Below the pieces are notes generated by a model. It did not search any database. It was not told the DNA's origin and saw nothing but the letters and a program-made list of their open reading frames with translations. Position numbers and translations under genes: made by a program. Below, one piece after another: positions 1 to 8,249 of a stretch of DNA of 13,036 nt. The DNA is from Asparagopsis taxiformis (Eukaryota; Rhodophyta; Florideophyceae; Bonnemaisoniales; Bonnemaisoniaceae), in contig JALQPE010001650.1 in NCBI GenBank assembly GCA_030407315.1, positions 1 to 13,036 on the forward strand, in the 5' to 3' direction. Numbering within the stretch: the stretch's first letter is position 1; each line of letters starts with the position of its first letter.

Positions 1-439
1 GCCTACGAAATCGAGCGAGGCGAGGACCCGCTGGACTATGCAGGCCACCTGCCGCTGCCGCCCTCGTCGGCGCGGGGCCTCAGCCGGCCTCGGCCTGGCT
101 GACCGCGACCGCGTCCACCACCTTCCCCTACGGCGTGGTCCGCGTGGCGCGGCTCATGACCCACCCGGGGGCCGGTGACCTCGTGGTGACCTCAGCCGTC
201 GACTACGACCTCGCCCCCGACTTCGAACTCTTCGTCGGTGAGTACAACGGCGGACACGGGGGCTGCGACGGGACCAGATCCTCGCGCCCTTCATCGTCAC
301 AGGCCCCGGCGTACCGCCGACCCGCCTCCACACCGCGACCGCCGAGGACATCGGCGCCACTCTCCACCGCTTGTTGAAAGCGCCCTTGCACCCCCACGCC
401 GAGGGCAGCTCGCTGCTCCCGGAAGGAGCCACCCCATGA
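1..439 (+). CDS. Alkaline-phosphatase-superfamily enzyme, C-terminal part (5' end outside window; two frameshifts)
   Basis: This is the last ~147 codons of a protein that begins upstream of the window. It reads in frame 1 to about base 63, in frame 3 to about base 260, then in frame 2 to a TGA at 437-439. One base missing near 'ccgccctc' (about 60-64) and one missing from the G run at 258-262 account for both breaks. The tail matches alkaline phosphatase/type I phosphodiesterase/sulfatase C-termini: a metal-site-like GGHGG (about 250-262), then LRRDQILAPFIVTGPG, where these enzymes carry a 'His-Gly-Gly, Arg-Asp/Glu, P-hydrophobic-GPG' block, then a TAEDIGATLHRLL helix and a GSSLL end. The substrate (phosphodiester, phosphomonoester or sulfate ester) cannot be told from this part. 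The stop overlaps the next ATG (ATGA), so it is probably translationally coupled to the transporter behind it. The family call is good; the frame breaks are more likely sequence error than decay. Confidence 0.66.
421..428 (+). promoter_or_regulatory. Strong Shine-Dalgarno for first MMPL transporter
   Basis: GGAAGGAG lies 7 bases before the ATG at 436. This decides the start: a frame-1 ATG at 238 would add about 66 Arg/Pro/His-rich residues that are only a shadow of the phosphatase end. Confidence 0.75.
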
Positions 440-2853
440 GCGACCGCGGCCTGCGCTTCTCCCGCGCCGTCGGCGCCGGGCTCGGGCGTCTGGCGGGCTG
501 GTCCGCCCGCAACCCGGCCCTCGTCCTCACCCTCGCCCTCGCCTCCGCGGCCGGCGCCGGCTACACGGCCCGGACGCTGAAGATCCAGGCCGACCTCGTG
601 GGCCTGCTCCCCGAGAGCTTCGAGAGCGTCAAGAACGTCAACCTCTTCCAGGACACGTTCGGTGAGATCGGCTACGTGGTCGTCGTCGCCAGCGGCGAGG
701 ACCCGGACGAGCTGCGCCGCTTCGCCGACACCCTCGCGCCGCGTCTCGAGAAGCTCGAGCAGGTCCGCTACGTCGACCATAAGCGGCCCATCAGCTTCCT
801 GCAGGACCGAGCCCTGTACTACGTCAGCGTCGAGCGGCTCGAGGAGCTGCGCGACCAGATCGAAGACCGCGCGGTCTGGGAGAAGCGCAAGGCGAACCCA
901 CTGTACGTCGATCTCGAGGACACCGAGGCCCCCGAGCTCGACATCGAGGGCTGGCTGAAGAGCGTGCAGGACGACCGCGGGGGCAGCGGGACCCCGCAGA
1001 CCATCTACTACATCGACGAGGCCAAGGGCCTCATCGGCATCTTCGCCAAGCCGATCGGCAAGGGGCTCGACCTCGGCGCCGCCAAGCGGGTCGTCACCGC
1101 GGTCCAGGCCGAGACGGACAAGGTCAAGGCCGAGCAGTTCCCGAACATCACCTACGAGCTGGGCGGGGGCGCGACCAAGAAGGTGGACCAGCAGCGCATG
1201 ATCGAGGGCGACCTCCGGGCGTCAACCGTACTTGCGCTCTTCCTCGTCATCCTCTACCTCGCGGTGCACTTTCGACGCCTCGCCGCGATCGGGCTCATCC
1301 TCGTCCCGCTGCTCGTGGGCATCATCTGGTCCTCGGCTTCACGGCCGCGGCCTTCGGGGTCCTCAACATCCTCACCGCGTTCATCGGGGCCATGCTCATC
1401 GGCCTCGGCATCGACCACGGCATCCACCTGCTCGGGCACTACCAGCTCGAGCGCGCCCAGACCCCTGAGGTCTTCGAGGCGGTGCAGCGCTCCTTCACGC
1501 ACACCGGGGTGGGCGCGGTGACCGCGACCATCACCACCATGGTCGGCTTCTTCGGGCTGGGCTTCTCCGAGATGCGGGCCTTCCGGGAGTTCGGGATCAT
1601 CGCCGCACCGCGATGTTCTTCCTGCTCTTTTCGTACATGACGGTGCTGCCCGCGATGCTCGCCCTCGCCGAGCGCCTCGGCTGGAAGCCCAACGCGCACG
1701 ACAACGAGCCCATCCCGCGGCGGCTGCTCGGGTTGGTCGGGCGCCCGGGCCTCGTCGCAGGACTACTTGCGGCCACCTGCGGCGTCGCGGCCTGGGGCAC
1801 GACCCGGCTCGAGTTCGACTTCAACTTCCGCAACCTCGTCACCAGCCAGGAGACCTCGTTCCGACTCGACGCAGTCATCGATGGCCTGCTCGGCTACTCG
1901 CAGGCGCCGGTCGCGATCATCACCGACAGCCCCGAGCACGAACGCGCCACCGCCGAGGCCCTGCGCGCCCGCATCGAGGCGGCCGCGGGCAAGTCGACCA
2001 TCGACATCGTGGCCAGCACCAAGGACCTGGTGCCCGAGGATCAGGAGGAGAAGTTCGAGCTCCTCGAGGATATCGACGCCAACATCAAGAACCTCGACGA
2101 GAGCCAGCTCCCCGAGGCCCACCGCGAGCGCCTGCCCGAGTTCAAGCGCATGGTGAAGAGCGAGCCCTTCGACTACGACTCGCTGCCCATCGAGCTCAAG
2201 CGCCGCTTCATGATGCTCGACGGCAAGCGCGGCAGCTTCGTGCTCGTCTACCCCGCCGTCGACCTCAGCCACGCGCGCGCGCGGCCGAGTTCGCGGCCGA
2301 GGTGCGCAGCACCAAGACCTCCACCGGCGCCACCGGCTCGGTGGCGGCCGCGGGTGGCCCGATGGTGATGGCCGACGTGTTCAACATGGTGGTGCGTGAG
2401 GCCCCGCCGACCCTCGGGCTGACCATCCTGCTGGTGCTCATCGCGACCTGGCTGCTCGTCGGGCGCCTGCGCGCGGCGGTGCTCGTGCTCCTTCCGGCCC
2501 TGCTCACCCTGTTCTTCACCCTGGGCTTGCTGCCCTTCACCGCCATCCCGCTGAACTACCTGAACATCGTGATCATCCCGGTGCTGTTCGGCCTCAGCGT
2601 CGACGGCGGCGCCCACCTCGTAACCCGGAGCCACTCGGGCGGCGGCTTCGACAAGCTGGTCGCCGAGGTCGGGCGCGGGGTCGCGGGCTCCATCCTCACC
2701 ACCGCCTTGGGATTCGGCGCGTTGCTGATGGCCGACCACCTGGGCCTGCGCTCCTTCGCCTCGTTGGCCCTGTTCGGGCTCGCAGGCACCACCCTCGCGT
2801 CCCTGGTGGTCACCCCGGCCGCGCTGAGAATCGGCGCGCCGAAGGCATCATGA
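436..2853 (+). CDS. MMPL/RND-family transporter, first of tandem pair (three frameshifts)
   Basis: Inner-membrane RND-superfamily exporter of the MMPL/HpnN/Patched type, probably moving a lipid or other hydrophobic molecule with the proton gradient. Repaired, it is about 806 residues with the usual two-fold layout: TM1 (about 528-570), a periplasmic domain starting ADLVGLLPESFESV, TM2-6, TM7 near 1745-1800, a second periplasmic domain, then TM8-12. Each half has the TM4/TM10-type acidic motif: GIDHGIHLLG (Asp codon 1413-1415) and FGLSVDGGAHLV (Asp codon 2602-2604). Frame 1 runs 436 to about 1332, frame 3 to about 1610, frame 2 to about 2275, and frame 1 to the TGA at 2851-2853. One added base at each junction restores sequence matching the neighbouring paralogue (for example GFTAAAFGVLNIL just after 1334 beside LAALVFGTLNIL in the second copy). 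Its ATG overlaps the phosphatase stop and its stop overlaps the next ATG. The substrate is unknown; the association with hopanoid or lipid export is only a family analogy. Confidence 0.85.
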
Positions 2854-5299
2854 GCGAGAGCGAGTCGGACCCCACCATCGCGTCCACCCCGCTGGTCGCC
2901 TTCCTCCGTCGAGGCCTCATCACGACCGCGCAGGCTTCCTACCGACGCCCCGGTCTCGCCCTCGCGCTGGTCGCCGTGCTCACCACGAGCGCGCTGTTCG
3001 CGGCCAGTCGCCTTCGCATCGACCCTGACCTCGCGATGCTCCTGCCGGAGCACTACGAGAGCGTGGCCGCGCTCGAGGCCCTCGAGCGGCGCTTCGGAGG
3101 CGGCGGCTTCGTAGCCGTGGTCGCGAGCGGGCCCGAGCCCGCGGCGCTGCGCAAGCTGGCCGACACTCTGCAGCCGCAGCTCGAGAAGCTCCCCTCGGTC
3201 CGCTACGTGGAGCATCGGCGCAGCAACCGCTGGTTCCGTGAGCGCGCCCTCTACTACCTCGACCTCGGGGACCTCGAGCAGATCCAAGAGCGCATCGAGG
3301 CGCGCGCGAACTACGAACGCAAGCGGGCCAACCCGCTGCTCGTCGAGCTCGAGGACCGCGGGCCCCCCGCCCTCGACTTCGCGGACATCGAGGCGCGCTA
3401 TCGGAACCGCGCCAACCGCAAGAGCCTGCGCCGCATCGACGCCCAGGAGGACTACTACATCGATCCGCAGGCCCGGCGGATCCTGCTCCTCGTCAAGCCG
3501 ACCACGCTCGCAAGCGACCTTTCAGCCGCGGCCAAGGTCGTGAGCGAGGTCGAGGGCGCGCTCGCGCGCTTCGACCGCTCGCCCTACCCCGGCCTCAAGC
3601 TCGAGCTCACGGGGCGCTACAAGAAGCAGCTCGATCAGCAGCGCGCCATCGAGGACGACCTCGGGCGCACCACCGGCCTCGCGGTGCTGCTGATGATCCT
3701 CTACCTCGCCTTCCACTTCCGTCGCTTCGCGGCGGTCGGCCTCGTCATCGTGCCCCTGCTGCTGTCGATGGTGTGGACCTTCGGGTTGGCGGCCCTGGTC
3801 TTCGGGACCCTCAACATCCTCACCGGGTTCGCGGGCGCGATCCTGCTCGGGCTCGGCGTGGACCACGGCATCCACCTTCTCGGGCGCTACCAACACGTGC
3901 GCGCCCGCGGCATCAGCGGGCTCGAAGCCGTGGAGGAGACCTTCGGCGGCACCGGCCGAGCCGTCCTGCTCGCCGCCTTCACGACCCTCGTGGCCTTCTT
4001 GGGCCTGTCCTTCACCGACGTGCGCGCCTTCCGCGAGTTCGGCCAGCTCACGGCCTGGGGCACGGCCGGGGTCGTGCTCGCCTACGCGACGGCCCTGCCC
4101 GCCCTGCTCGGGCTCTCGGAGCGGCTCCGCTGGCGCGCCTCCGCCCACGCGGCGAGCCTCGCCCTGCGCGAGTTCTCGACCCGCCTGCCGCGCTGGAGCC
4201 CGGCCGTCTTCTGGCTCGTGACGGTGGTGGGGTGCTTCTTCGCCATTCAGGCCAAGGATGCGCGCTTCGACTACGACTTCGACGCCCTGTCGGGCAGCGA
4301 CCTGCCGTCCTACCGCCTCGACCGGGTGGTCAACGGGATGCTCGACCGCTCCCAGAGCCCGCTCGTCATCGAGCTCGAGGCGGCCGCCCACGAGGCCCGG
4401 GCCGTCGAGGCCCTGCGTGCGAGAAAGGACGAGCTGGGCGAGGACTCGACCGTCGACTTCGTCGCCTCCATCGCCGACCTCGTGCCGCCCGAGCAGGAGG
4501 ACAAGCAAGAGATCCTGCAACAGATCGGCGAGACCCTCGAGGGCTTCGACCCGTCCGACCTGCCGCCCGCGGACAAGGCGCGCTACGAGGAGATCGTCGA
4601 GCTGTCGCGCACCGAGGCCTTCGAGTACGGCGATCTGCCCATCGAGATCCGCCGGCAGTTCTCCATCGACGGCAGCCGCCCGCAAGGCGGCGTGGTGCTC
4701 GTCTTCCCCAACATCTCGCTCGCGGACGGTCAGCGCGTGCGCGCCCTCGCCAAGGAGATCCGGGGCCTCGAGCTCGGAGACGGCGTGAAGGCCTCGGCGG
4801 CCGGCACCCCCATGGTGCTCGCCGACATCCTCGACATGGTCTTCACGCAGTCACCGCGCATCCTCGCGGTGACCATGGTCATGGTCTTCATGGGGCTGTG
4901 GCTCCTGCTCGGCGACCTGCGCACCGCCCTCGTCTGCTTCCTGCCCGCGCCCCTGGTAGTGATCGCGACCCTCGGGCTCGCGACCCTGCTCGGGGTCGCC
5001 GTCAACTACATCAACATGGTCGTGATCCCCGTGCTCTTCGGCATCACCGTGGACGCGGGCGTGCACCTCGTCGTGCAAGGGGGCCAGCGCGACAAGACCC
5101 TCCCGACCGCGCTCTTGGAGGTCGCGCGCGGCGTGCTCGGCGCGACCCTCACCACCGCCTTCGGCTTCGGCGCCCTGACCCTGGCCAACCACCCTGGCCT
5201 CGCCTCCCTCGGTCAACTTGCCTTGCTCGGGCTCGTGGTCGGCACCGTAGCCTCGCTCCTGTGGCTGCCCGCGTGGTTCGGGTCGCGCCACGTCCGTGA
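2850..5299 (+). CDS. MMPL/RND-family transporter, second of tandem pair (exact 3' end uncertain)
   Basis: About 815 residues of a second MMPL/RND transporter, intact over its whole recognisable length. Order: short cytoplasmic N-terminus, TM1 (about 35-53), periplasmic domain 1 (about 55-270, with LLPEHYESV and RYVEHRR), TM2-6 (about 275-425, with GLGVDHGIHLLG, Asp338), TM7 (about 451-467), periplasmic domain 2 (about 468-665), TM8-12 (about 669-809, with FGITVDAGVHLV, Asp735). It closely resembles the upstream gene block by block (VVASG, ADTL-P-LEKL, VRYV-H-R, KRANPL-V-LED, YYID), so the pair arose by tandem duplication. The start ATG at 2850 overlaps the upstream stop (ATGA), with a weak GAAGG before it. 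The open frame as given does not stop here but runs into PgpA sequence up to 5525. I place the end at the TGA 5297-5299, which a single missing base in the G run near 5280 would bring into frame; an RND-PgpA fusion is the alternative. Confidence 0.82.
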
Positions 5300-5806
5300 G
5301 GCGCGCATCCGCGCCGTCGGACACTGGGAGTCCTTCACCGGTCGCCTCGCCACGGATCTGGGGACCGTCTTCGGGCCGGCTACTCTCCGAAGGCCCCGGG
5401 CACCTTCGGGGCCTGGGCGGGGCTGCCCATCGGCTACGCCTTCTCCCTGCTCCCGCTGTGGCCACGCCTCGCCGCCGTCACCGCCCTCATCCTCGTCTCC
5501 TTCCCGATCGCGACTCGCTACATGAAGGGCCGCATGACGGCCGAGGACCCCCAGGAGATCGTCTACGACGAGCTCATCGGGGTACTCATGCCGCTCGCCA
5601 TCGTGCCGTGGAGCTGGGGCTGGGCCACCGCCGCCTTCGTCGCCTTCCGGTTCTTCGACATCACGAAGCCGGGGCCCGTGGGCTGGGTCGACAAGAAGAT
5701 GAAGACCCCCGCGGGGGTCATGCTCGACGACGTGGTCGCGGGCGCCCTCGCCGCCGCCCTGCTGCTCGCGGTCCGGCTGTGGGTCTTCGACCTGCCGCTG
5801 AGCTGA
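5296..5806 (+). CDS. pgpA: Phosphatidylglycerophosphatase A (frameshifted near 5375)
   Basis: PgpA is an integral membrane phosphatase that removes the 3'-phosphate from phosphatidylglycerophosphate to give phosphatidylglycerol. The N-terminal part lies in frame 3 (HWESFTGRLATDLGTVFG), continuous with the transporter frame. After about 5375 the protein continues in frame 2: GYSPKAPGTFGAW, a membrane stretch, EIVYDELIGV, FRFFDITKPGPVGWVDKK, GVMLDDVVAGALAA, then TGA at 5804-5806. These match the family's SP.APGT, (V)WDE, FR(F)FD..KP.P and MLDD.(V)AG blocks. One base added to the GGG at 5379-5381 joins the two parts (FGAGYSP). The start is unclear. GTG 5296 would overlap a TGA at 5297 (GTGA, as elsewhere in the operon), but needs one more missing base between about 5300 and 5320 to reach the PgpA frame. 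An ATG at 5522 is internal and would drop the N-terminal third. Confidence 0.78.
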
Positions 5807-5836
5807 GCCGCTTGTTTCGCCGCGGACGCCCCAGTA

Positions 5837-7717
5837 ATGAAGGGCGTCGTGAAGAAGGCGCTCAAGGTCCTGCTCTTCATCGTGGCCGGTCTGGCCGTCG
5901 TCCTCGTCGGCGTCTACTTCGCCCTGCGGCTGATGTGGGCCGACACGGCCGGTCGCGCCCCCGAGTCGGCGACCGGGCGGCGCGACGTCGCCCTGGTCCG
6001 CACCAGCACCACGATGGTGGTGGCCGCCAACCCGCACGCGGCGCAGGCGGGCTTCACGGTCCTGGAGGCCGGGGGCAGCGCGATCGACGCCGCGATCGCG
6101 GTGCAAGCTGCCTTGACCGTCGTCGAGCCCCAGTCCTCGGGCATCGGCGGCGGCGCCTTCTTGATGTACTACGACGCCGCCGAGACGAAGCTGTACGCCT
6201 ACGATGGGCGAGAGACGGCGCCCGCGGCCGCCACCTCCAAGCTCTTCCAAAAGCCCGACGGGACCCCCTTCAACTTCGTGGAGGCGGTCGTCGGCGGCCG
6301 CTCGGTGGGCGTGCCCGGGGTCCTGCGCATGCTCTCCAAGGCCCACGAGGCCCACGGCAAGCGCCCCTGGAACGAGCTGTTCCGTCCTGCCATCGAGCTC
6401 GCTGAGAAGGGCTTCGAGGTCAGCCCGCGCCTGCACAAGCTCCTGCACGTGGACCCGATGTTCCGGACCATGCCCGCGGCCCGCGCGCACTTCTACCTCG
6501 ACAACGGGGCCGCCAAGCCGGTCGGCACCCGGCTCGTGAACCCCGAGCTCGCGGAGGTCCTGCACGAGGTCGCCGCCGACGTCGAGGCCTTCTACTCGGG
6601 CCCGATCGCGCTCGACATCGTCGAGGCGGTCAAGACCGCCCAGCGCCCCTCGACGCTGCTCGCCGGCATCAACATGGCGATGCTCGACATGGGCGCGCCG
6701 TACGGCATCGGATGGCTCGCCGGCGAGGACAACGGCGGCCTGCTCACCATGAAGGACCTCGAGGGCTACCAACCGGTGGTGCGCGAGCCGGTCTGCGTGC
6801 CCTTCCGGACCTACCGCGTGTGCGGCTTCCCGCCCCCCACCTCCGGTGGCATCACCCCGCTGCAGATCATCGGCATGCTCGGCCACCACGCGCTCGACGG
6901 CCTCGACCCGCGTGGCCCCGAGTTCGCGCACCTGTTCGCAGAGGCGAGCCGGCTCGCCTTCAAGGACCGCGGGGTCTACATCGCGGACCCCGACTTCGTG
7001 GACGTGCCGGTGGCCAAGCTGCTCGACCCTCCCTACCTCGCCGAGCGGGCCAAGCTCTTCGGCCCCGGCCAGCGCGCCACCGAGGCCAAGGCGGGCAAGC
7101 TCGACGGTGCGCAGGCCGCCTTGCCCTACGCCCCGGACGCCTCGCCCGAGCTGCCGAGCACCAGCCACTTCGTGGTCCGCGACCGGGCCGGCAACATGCT
7201 CTCGATGACCACCAGCGTCGAGAACGTCTTCGGCTCGCGGGTGATGGTGCGCGGCTTCGTGCTGAACAACCAGCTCACGGACTTCTCCTTCGTCGACGCG
7301 CGCAACGGCAAGCCGGTCGCGAACGCCCTCGCCCCGGGCAAGCGCCCGCGCAGCTCCATGTCGCCCCTGCTCGTCTTCGACGCGTCGGGGCAGCCGCTGC
7401 TCGCGATCGGGTCCCCCGGCGGCAGCCGCATCATCGACTATACGGCCCAGGCCGCCCTCGGCGTGCTCGCCTTCGGGCTCAGCCCCCAGGAGGCGGTCGA
7501 GCTCCCCCACGTCATCAACCGCGGCAGCAAGACCGAGCTCGAGAACGTGGGCTGGCCCGAGGGCCGCCTCTCCGAAGTGAAGGCGCACTTGACGAAGCTC
7601 GGCCACGACGTCGTCGTCAACGACCAGAACAGCGGCCTGCACGCCATCCTCGTCACGAAGGATGGCCTGCAGTCGGGCGTGGACCCGCGCCGCGAAGGCG
7701 CCGCCTTCGGCTTCTGA
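5837..7717 (+). CDS. ggt: Gamma-glutamyltransferase, membrane-anchored precursor
   Basis: 626-residue Ntn-hydrolase that transfers or hydrolyses the gamma-glutamyl group of glutathione and related compounds in the periplasm. Residues 9-31 form one hydrophobic helix after KKALK, more like an uncleaved anchor than a typical signal peptide. The large-subunit part holds AAIAVQAALTVVEPQSSGIGG (81-105) and DGRETAP (123-129, with Arg125 where the substrate-binding Arg sits). The autocleavage site is PSTSHFVV with predicted nucleophile Thr442; the small-subunit part has GNMLSMTTSVENVFGS, GFVLNNQLTDFS (473-484), RPRSSMSP and the oxyanion-type GSPGGSRIIDY (525-535). Length and motif order are normal, with no visible frameshift. 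It starts 30 bases after pgpA without a strong Shine-Dalgarno, and is probably the last gene of the + strand operon. An alternative within the superfamily (cephalosporin acylase-like activity) cannot be excluded from sequence alone. Confidence 0.93.
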   Translation: MKGVVKKALKVLLFIVAGLAVVLVGVYFALRLMWADTAGRAPESATGRRDVALVRTSTTMVVAANPHAAQAGFTVLEAGGSAIDAAIAVQAALTVVEPQSSGIGGGAFLMYYDAAETKLYAYDGRETAPAAATSKLFQKPDGTPFNFVEAVVGGRSVGVPGVLRMLSKAHEAHGKRPWNELFRPAIELAEKGFEVSPRLHKLLHVDPMFRTMPAARAHFYLDNGAAKPVGTRLVNPELAEVLHEVAADVEAFYSGPIALDIVEAVKTAQRPSTLLAGINMAMLDMGAPYGIGWLAGEDNGGLLTMKDLEGYQPVVREPVCVPFRTYRVCGFPPPTSGGITPLQIIGMLGHHALDGLDPRGPEFAHLFAEASRLAFKDRGVYIADPDFVDVPVAKLLDPPYLAERAKLFGPGQRATEAKAGKLDGAQAALPYAPDASPELPSTSHFVVRDRAGNMLSMTTSVENVFGSRVMVRGFVLNNQLTDFSFVDARNGKPVANALAPGKRPRSSMSPLLVFDASGQPLLAIGSPGGSRIIDYTAQAALGVLAFGLSPQEAVELPHVINRGSKTELENVGWPEGRLSEVKAHLTKLGHDVVVNDQNSGLHAILVTKDGLQSGVDPRREGAAFGF

Positions 7718-7718
7718 G

Positions 7719-7732
7719 CGCGCCTCAGCGCG
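7719..7732. terminator. Small hairpin at the ggt/kinase convergence
   Basis: CGCGC, loop CTCA, GCGCG: a perfect 5-bp stem in the 7-base gap and overlapping the kinase stop codon. Being symmetrical it could work on both strands, but neither side has a T tract. It is the only terminator-like structure I see between the two convergent genes. Confidence 0.3.
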
Positions 7733-8249
7733 TATCGATAAGCTCGAGCACGAGCGGGGCGAGGTCGGCGGGCCCCAGCTTGCCGCTATCGAGCACGAGC
7801 TCGGGGTCGAGCGGGGCCTCATAGCTCGAGCCGATGCCGGGCAGGGTCGTGATCACCCCCGCGTCCTGCTTGCCGTAGAGCCCCTTGAAGTCACGGGCCC
7901 GCCGGATGTGCTCCGCGCACTTGAGGTAGACCTCCGCGAAGCGCGTCACCCGACCGCGCGCGGCGTCGCGATAGCAGCGGCGGGACGCGGTGGCGCTGAT
8001 GACGGCCACGCTCCCCCCGCCCGCGGCGAGGGCCGCGACGTGCCCGATCGCGGTGTAGAACATGTCGCGTTCCTGTGGGGTGTAGCTCGGCTTCGGGGTC
8101 ATGACCTGCCGGAGGTCGTCGCTGTCGAGCCAGATGGTCACGGTCCCGCGGGCCTCGAGCAGCCGCAGCACCTCCACCGCGAGCGTCGACTTCCCGCTCG
8201 CGGGCAGCCCCGTGATCCAGACGACCATGCCTTCGGGCCGATGGGTCAC
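7725..8249 (-). CDS. APS-kinase-like P-loop kinase (CysC family, substrate uncertain)
   Basis: 174-residue single-domain P-loop kinase. Walker A is GLPASGKS (14-21). The C-terminal half is clearly APS-kinase-like: EVYLKCAEHIRRARDFKGLY, the lid KGLYGKQDAG (122-131), and GIGSSYEAPLDPELVLD (138-154), corresponding to 'FTGIDS.YEAP..PE..LD' of CysC. The substrate-side motifs differ from CysC: LDSDDLR instead of LDGDNVR, TPQERDMFYTAI where CysC has the DR.ENIRR region, and SATASRR instead of SFISP.R. No ATP sulfurylase or other sulfate-assimilation gene is adjacent, so a PAPS role is not assured. I choose GTG 8249 because it overlaps the upstream stop (GTGA); ATG 8228, seven codons later, is the alternative. 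The upstream extension to 8387 is Arg/Ala-rich and lies inside the neighbouring gene. Its stop is 7 bases from the convergent ggt stop. Confidence 0.75.
   Translation of the reverse strand: MTHRPEGMVVWITGLPASGKSTLAVEVLRLLEARGTVTIWLDSDDLRQVMTPKPSYTPQERDMFYTAIGHVAALAAGGGSVAVISATASRRCYRDAARGRVTRFAEVYLKCAEHIRRARDFKGLYGKQDAGVITTLPGIGSSYEAPLDPELVLDSGKLGPADLAPLVLELIDTR

Noticed and set aside
1330..2280. Programmed frameshifting in the first transporter
   Set aside because: Three separate breaks with different local sequence, no slippery heptamer and similar breaks in unrelated genes; sequence error is simpler.
3522..4685. 387-codon open frame on the - strand inside the second transporter
   Set aside because: Antisense shadow: composition follows from the complement of the transporter codons and no domain is recognisable.
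5213..7822. 869-codon open frame on the - strand opposite ggt and pgpA
   Set aside because: Rich in Glu/Gly/Arg/His-type codons without any family motif; it is the antisense shadow of genes with clear conserved motifs, common at this GC content.
7725..8249. Zeta-toxin-type or general toxin kinase
   Set aside because: The lid and C-terminal blocks are those of the APS kinase family, and no small antitoxin-like gene accompanies it.
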